Below, piece after piece: positions 61,033-64,000 of a stretch of 64,000 nt of DNA (position 1 is its first letter; every line of letters starts with the position of its first letter). The stretch spans positions 755,953 to 819,952 of the forward strand of contig OY288107.1 in NCBI GenBank assembly GCA_958431225.1. Direction: 5' to 3'. Source of the DNA: an uncultured Alphaproteobacteria bacterium (lineage in GTDB: Bacteria > Pseudomonadota > Alphaproteobacteria > Puniceispirillales > UBA1172). Below the pieces are notes generated by a model that saw only the letters and a program-made list of their open reading frames with translations, was not told where the DNA came from and searched no databases. The position numbers were made by a program, and so were the translations under genes.

Positions 61033-62614
61033 CTCCTTCGCTTTCTGCATCTGAGATGCCATCTGAGATGCTATCGGCATTTGCCTCGGGGGGCGTTTCA
61101 GCATTTTCATTTGGGGATTCGTCGTCATCAAACCAATGTTTGCGCGCTTCCATAATGATTTCGCCGGCTTTGGCTTCACTGCTGATGCCATGTTCGCGCA
61201 ATAATTCCATCAGCTCTTCGCTATCCAAATCCGCCAAATCATCCAGGGTCAAAATCCCGCCCTGTGCCAAGGTTAGAAGCATCGCCGCGTTAATCGGGGC
61301 AAATTCCTTCAAATCATCGGCAATTTTGAACGCCGCCATTTCGGCATCCACGCGGGCTTTTTCGCGTTCAACACATTCGCCAGCGCGTTTGCGCAATTCT
61401 TCGGCAATGCTTTCATCAAAACTTTGGATGGCGAGCAATTCGTCCAATTCCGCCGCCGCCACATCATCAATCGTGAAAAAACTTTCTGCCACCAACAGAT
61501 TGGCAATGACATCATCAATATCCAGCAATTCCATAAAGCGTTCGGAGCGTTGATGGAAACGTTCGGATTCTTCGGCTTGCGACAGGATATCAATATACCA
61601 GCCGGTCAGTTGCGATGCCAGCCGCACATTCTGCCCGCGCCGTCCAATAGCAAGGCTTAATTGGTCATCAGGCACAATCACTTCAAGCCGTCCATCATCT
61701 TGGTGCATCACCACCTTAGCGACTTCGGCGGGGGCGAGGGCGTTGATGGCAAACACCACGATATCCTCGGACCACGGGATAATTTCAATTTTCTCGCCTT
61801 GCAATTCATTGACCACGGCTTGCACACGGCTCCCACGCATGCCGACGCACGAGCCCACCGGATGGATGCTCGGGTCGTGCGAATAGACGGCGATTTTGGC
61901 ACGGCTTCCGGGTTCGCGCACCACGGTTTTGATTTCAATAATGCCGTCATAAATCTCGGGCACTTCTTGGGTGAACAGCGCCCCCATAAAATCATTGCCG
62001 GCGCGGGTGAGGAAAATCTGCGGGCCTTTGGCTTCTTCGCGCACTTCTTTGATGAGGGCGCGGATGCGGTCGCCTTGTTTGGTCATTTCTTTGGGAATCA
62101 TATCCTCGCGGCGAATCACCGCCTCGGCGCGCCCTAGATCCACCACGACCATATAACTTTCGGCGCGTTTGACGGTGCCGCTAACAATTTCGCCCTCGCG
62201 CCCTTGATATTCGGCAAATTGGCGCGCGCGTTCGGCTTCACGCACCCGCTGTGAGATCACCTGTTTTCCCGTCTGGGCGGCGATGCGCCCGAATTCCAGC
62301 GGCGGTAAAGTCTGGCGCATAAAACTGCCAATCTCCAGCGAAGCATCGTGCTTTTTGGCTTCTTCCAGCGTCATTTGCGTGTCGTCATCTTCCACGACTT
62401 CCACGATTTCGGTAAATTGTTCAAGCGTAATCTCGCCGGATTTACGGTCAATATGCGCGCGAATATCGCGGTTCTGCCCATAGCGCGACCGCCCGGCTTT
62501 TTGAATCGCTTGTTCCATGGCATCAATGACTTCTTCGCGGTCAATCGCGCGTTCGCGTGCCACCACATCAGCGACCTGCAACAGCTCGCTACTTGAAATT
62601 TGAGACATATCCAT
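61022..62614 (-). CDS. nusA: Transcription termination/antitermination protein NusA
   Basis: This 530-residue protein has an N-terminal RNA polymerase-binding domain (AIQKAGRSRYGQNRDIRAHI), an S1 domain (about 130-200, GEIVSGTVKRAESYMVVVDL), two KH domains (PVGSCVGMRGSRVQAVVNEL; LSLAIGRRGQNVRLASQLTG) and two C-terminal helix-hairpin-helix acidic repeats, followed by an acidic tail. It controls pausing, termination and antitermination. The ATG at 62614 has AAAGGA 8 bases upstream; neighbouring ATG codons at 62623 and 62608 are alternatives. Confidence 0.96.
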   Translation of the reverse strand: MDMSQISSSELLQVADVVARERAIDREEVIDAMEQAIQKAGRSRYGQNRDIRAHIDRKSGEITLEQFTEIVEVVEDDDTQMTLEEAKKHDASLEIGSFMRQTLPPLEFGRIAAQTGKQVISQRVREAERARQFAEYQGREGEIVSGTVKRAESYMVVVDLGRAEAVIRREDMIPKEMTKQGDRIRALIKEVREEAKGPQIFLTRAGNDFMGALFTQEVPEIYDGIIEIKTVVREPGSRAKIAVYSHDPSIHPVGSCVGMRGSRVQAVVNELQGEKIEIIPWSEDIVVFAINALAPAEVAKVVMHQDDGRLEVIVPDDQLSLAIGRRGQNVRLASQLTGWYIDILSQAEESERFHQRSERFMELLDIDDVIANLLVAESFFTIDDVAAAELDELLAIQSFDESIAEELRKRAGECVEREKARVDAEMAAFKIADDLKEFAPINAAMLLTLAQGGILTLDDLADLDSEELMELLREHGISSEAKAGEIIMEARKHWFDDDESPNENAETPPEANADSISDGISDAESEGDGE

Positions 62615-62619
62615 CAGTT

Positions 62620-63135
62620 TCATCCTTTGCTTTTGTGCCGCCGCGCCATTATCTCATTCGGGTCAAGTTTAGCGGCTTCCACCAACCCATAATCCAACGA
62701 TACCCTGCCAAAACTGGTATCTATATCAATTTTATCCGCATCCGCCGAATCAGTTGCCGAATCACCTGACAGCCCAACCAGACGCCCATGAAAGCGCCGC
62801 CGCCCCTCAACCAGCTCGCGGCAGGTAATTTTAACCATCTCCCCAGCAAAGCGCGCATAATCCGCACGCCGCACCAAAGGCCGTGCCAACCCCGGCGACG
62901 TCACTTCAAGGCGATATTCCGCCGAGATGGGGTCAGCTTCATCCAAAAGCACCGACACTTTGCGCGAAATCAGCGCACAATCTTCAACACGCATCTCAAG
63001 GTTTCTATCAAAAGGCTCCGCCATAATTTCCAAACAGTTGCCCTGATAACGCACCCGAATCAAATCAAAGCCCAATGCGCCAAGCACCCCACGCAACAAA
63101 ACATCCAAACGTTCCTCTAAAGCCGACGCCATCAT
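62620..63135 (-). CDS. rimP: Ribosome maturation factor RimP
   Basis: This 171-residue protein has LGFDLIRVRYQGNCLEIMAE, the conserved CALISRKVSVLLDEADPISA, YRLEVTSPGLARPLVRRADY and a C-terminal SH3-like part with LVEAAKLDPNEIMARR. It assists 30S assembly. It heads the nusA operon on the minus strand and ends 5 bases before the nusA start. Two adjacent ATG codons (63135 and 63132) are possible. Confidence 0.94.
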   Translation of the reverse strand: MMASALEERLDVLLRGVLGALGFDLIRVRYQGNCLEIMAEPFDRNLEMRVEDCALISRKVSVLLDEADPISAEYRLEVTSPGLARPLVRRADYARFAGEMVKITCRELVEGRRRFHGRLVGLSGDSATDSADADKIDIDTSFGRVSLDYGLVEAAKLDPNEIMARRHKSKG

Positions 63136-63163
63136 TTACCCCGCCCCTTTTCGGCATATCATT

Positions 63164-63226
63164 TCGCTCCACGGCGTTCCGTGGTCGCTCCACGGCGTTC
63201 CGTGGTCGCTCCACGGCGTTCCGTGG
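63164..63226 (+). repeat. Three tandem 21-bp hairpin units between trmB and rimP
   Basis: Three perfect copies of a 21-bp unit, TCGCT followed by CCACGGCGTTCCGTGG, at 63164-63184, 63185-63205 and 63206-63226, then CTTTTTT. Each unit is the inner hairpin of the repeat family, here multiplied without its outer hairpin or tail. The remaining bases of the 63136-63339 gap show no gene. Confidence 0.85.
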
Positions 63227-63339
63227 CTTTTTTCGGCAAATAAAAATGGGCATCTCCCCATCTCGGGAAGGCCCATCATCAAAGTGCCGATAATGTTCGC
63301 ACCCCTTATAGCAGCCCCGCACCAATTTGACAAGCGCTT

Positions 63340-64000
63340 TTACACATCCCGCCCCCCATCGCGCCCCCCATCACATCGGCGAAAGCGCAACCAAGCCACC
63401 CGCCGCCCGGCTTTTTCGGCTTTCGCCATATAGCGTGTGCCGGGAAAATCGCGTGGGGGCAACCGCCAATCCGCCGCCTGCCGTGCCAGCCATTCAAGCC
63501 GTGCCTCCCGCCAACACGCCGCCAACGCCCAAGATTGCGCCGTAGCATCATCGGACGCCACCAACAGCTCCCCGCCCACGCGCAATTTCTGCATCAGCAC
63601 ATCCAACATAGGCGGCTCCAAAATGCGCCGCCGCGCATGCCGTGCTTTCGGCCACGGGTCAGGAAATAACAAAAACACCTCATCAAATGCGGCCGGGACC
63701 AAGAACGGCAACAACAGACGCACATCATCCCCCCAAATGCGGATATTGCTGAGATTCTGCGCCTCAATATGACGACAAAGACTCGCAACGCCATTAACAA
63801 AAACCTCAACACCAATAAAACCACGTTGAGGATATTGCGCCGCCAAAGCCGCCAAATGCTCCCCGCCGCCAAAACCAATCTCCAAAGCAATAGATTCCGG
63901 CGGGGACGCAAAAAAATCCCGCGGGTCAAGCAGCGAATCAGCGGACGCCGATGCCAACGCCGCCGCCGTAATACCAAACCGCCCCACCCCCCATTCCAAA
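63340..64000 (-). CDS. trmB: tRNA (guanine-N7-)-methyltransferase (partial, 5' end outside window)
   Basis: The frame is open at the right edge, so the N-terminus is missing; about 220 residues are visible. They contain the S-adenosylmethionine motif LEIGFGGGEHLAALAAQYPQ, FIGVEVFVNGVASLCRHI, and the signature FLLFPDPWPKARHARRRIL (Pro-Asp-Pro-Trp-Pro). TrmB makes m7G46 in the tRNA variable loop. An in-frame TTG at 63999 is not taken as the start, since relatives extend further upstream. Confidence 0.93.
   Translation of the reverse strand, partial: LEWGVGRFGITAAALASASADSLLDPRDFFASPPESIALEIGFGGGEHLAALAAQYPQRGFIGVEVFVNGVASLCRHIEAQNLSNIRIWGDDVRLLLPFLVPAAFDEVFLLFPDPWPKARHARRRILEPPMLDVLMQKLRVGGELLVASDDATAQSWALAACWREARLEWLARQAADWRLPPRDFPGTRYMAKAEKAGRRVAWLRFRRCDGGRDGGRDV

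Noticed and set aside
63164..63226. Possible CRISPR array
   Set aside because: The 21-bp units are directly joined, palindromic throughout and have no unique spacers; no cas genes are present.

Overview
The window looks like the chromosome of a marine alphaproteobacterium, most likely of the SAR116 (Puniceispirillales) type. This is inferred from gene content: a dddP-type DMSP lyase and a dmdA-type DMSP demethylase together, TakP-like TRAP transport, the alphaproteobacterial order murA-DUF2948-hisG-hisD-UPF0262-phosphatase-infA-maf, and the rimP-nusA-ylxR-infB-rbfA-truB-rpsO-pnp block. No rRNA, phage block, CRISPR array or recognisable transposase gene was seen.

Layout. 1-1830: a puuA/puuB-like pair, cut at the left edge. 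1890-5300: one very large GHKL-ATPase/DUF3883 gene enclosed by inverted repeats. 5305-14650: two tandem TakP-like binding proteins, nicotinamidase, a ferredoxin reductase, then a TRAP permease operon ending in dddP. The two binding-protein genes and the permease operon carry nearly the same promoter. 14636-25942: a Doc-type toxin-antitoxin pair and housekeeping genes (hpt, gabD-like, sodB, argG, phhB, trmH-like, rlmN, BI-1 family and others). 25939-34304: a tightly packed six-gene operon acuI-dmdA-metY-hydrolase-HAD/ECH-dmdB for DMSP demethylation and methanethiol/acrylate handling. 35128-42516: glutathione-dependent formaldehyde oxidation (adhC, fghA) and a GMC dehydrogenase. Between adhC and fghA sits a 3.8 kb island with a type II restriction-modification pair (bounded by a 31-bp direct repeat copied from the adhC 3' end) and a membrane protein/DGQHR pair. 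42624-46414: a secreted protein, tRNA-Thr, a flavoprotein disulfide reductase and a TVP38 membrane protein. 46533-52320: the murA-to-maf block. 52508-53763: tRNA-Phe and a second inverted-repeat-bounded gene, an EVE/PUA-like plus NucS-like nuclease. 53764-64000: the pnp-to-rimP block on the minus strand and a partial trmB.

The metabolic theme is DMSP. One route cleaves it (DddP, possibly fed by the co-transcribed TRAP permease). The other demethylates it (DmdA), activates the product (DmdB) and may fix methanethiol into methionine (MetY). AcuI removes toxic acrylyl-CoA, and AdhC/FghA can oxidise formaldehyde released from C1 groups.

The most unusual signal is a dispersed family of structured repeats. 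Each unit has two hairpins whose stems change by compensatory substitutions, followed by a conserved GCGAATTTTTGGTTTATGCC-like tract. Units usually occur as facing inverted pairs. Some pairs enclose almost nothing. Two enclose exactly one gene each, and both genes are nuclease-type, defence-like proteins. This suggests small non-autonomous elements that carry single defence genes. The repeats also invade the 3' end of maf, flank both tRNA genes, and separate rpsO from pnp.
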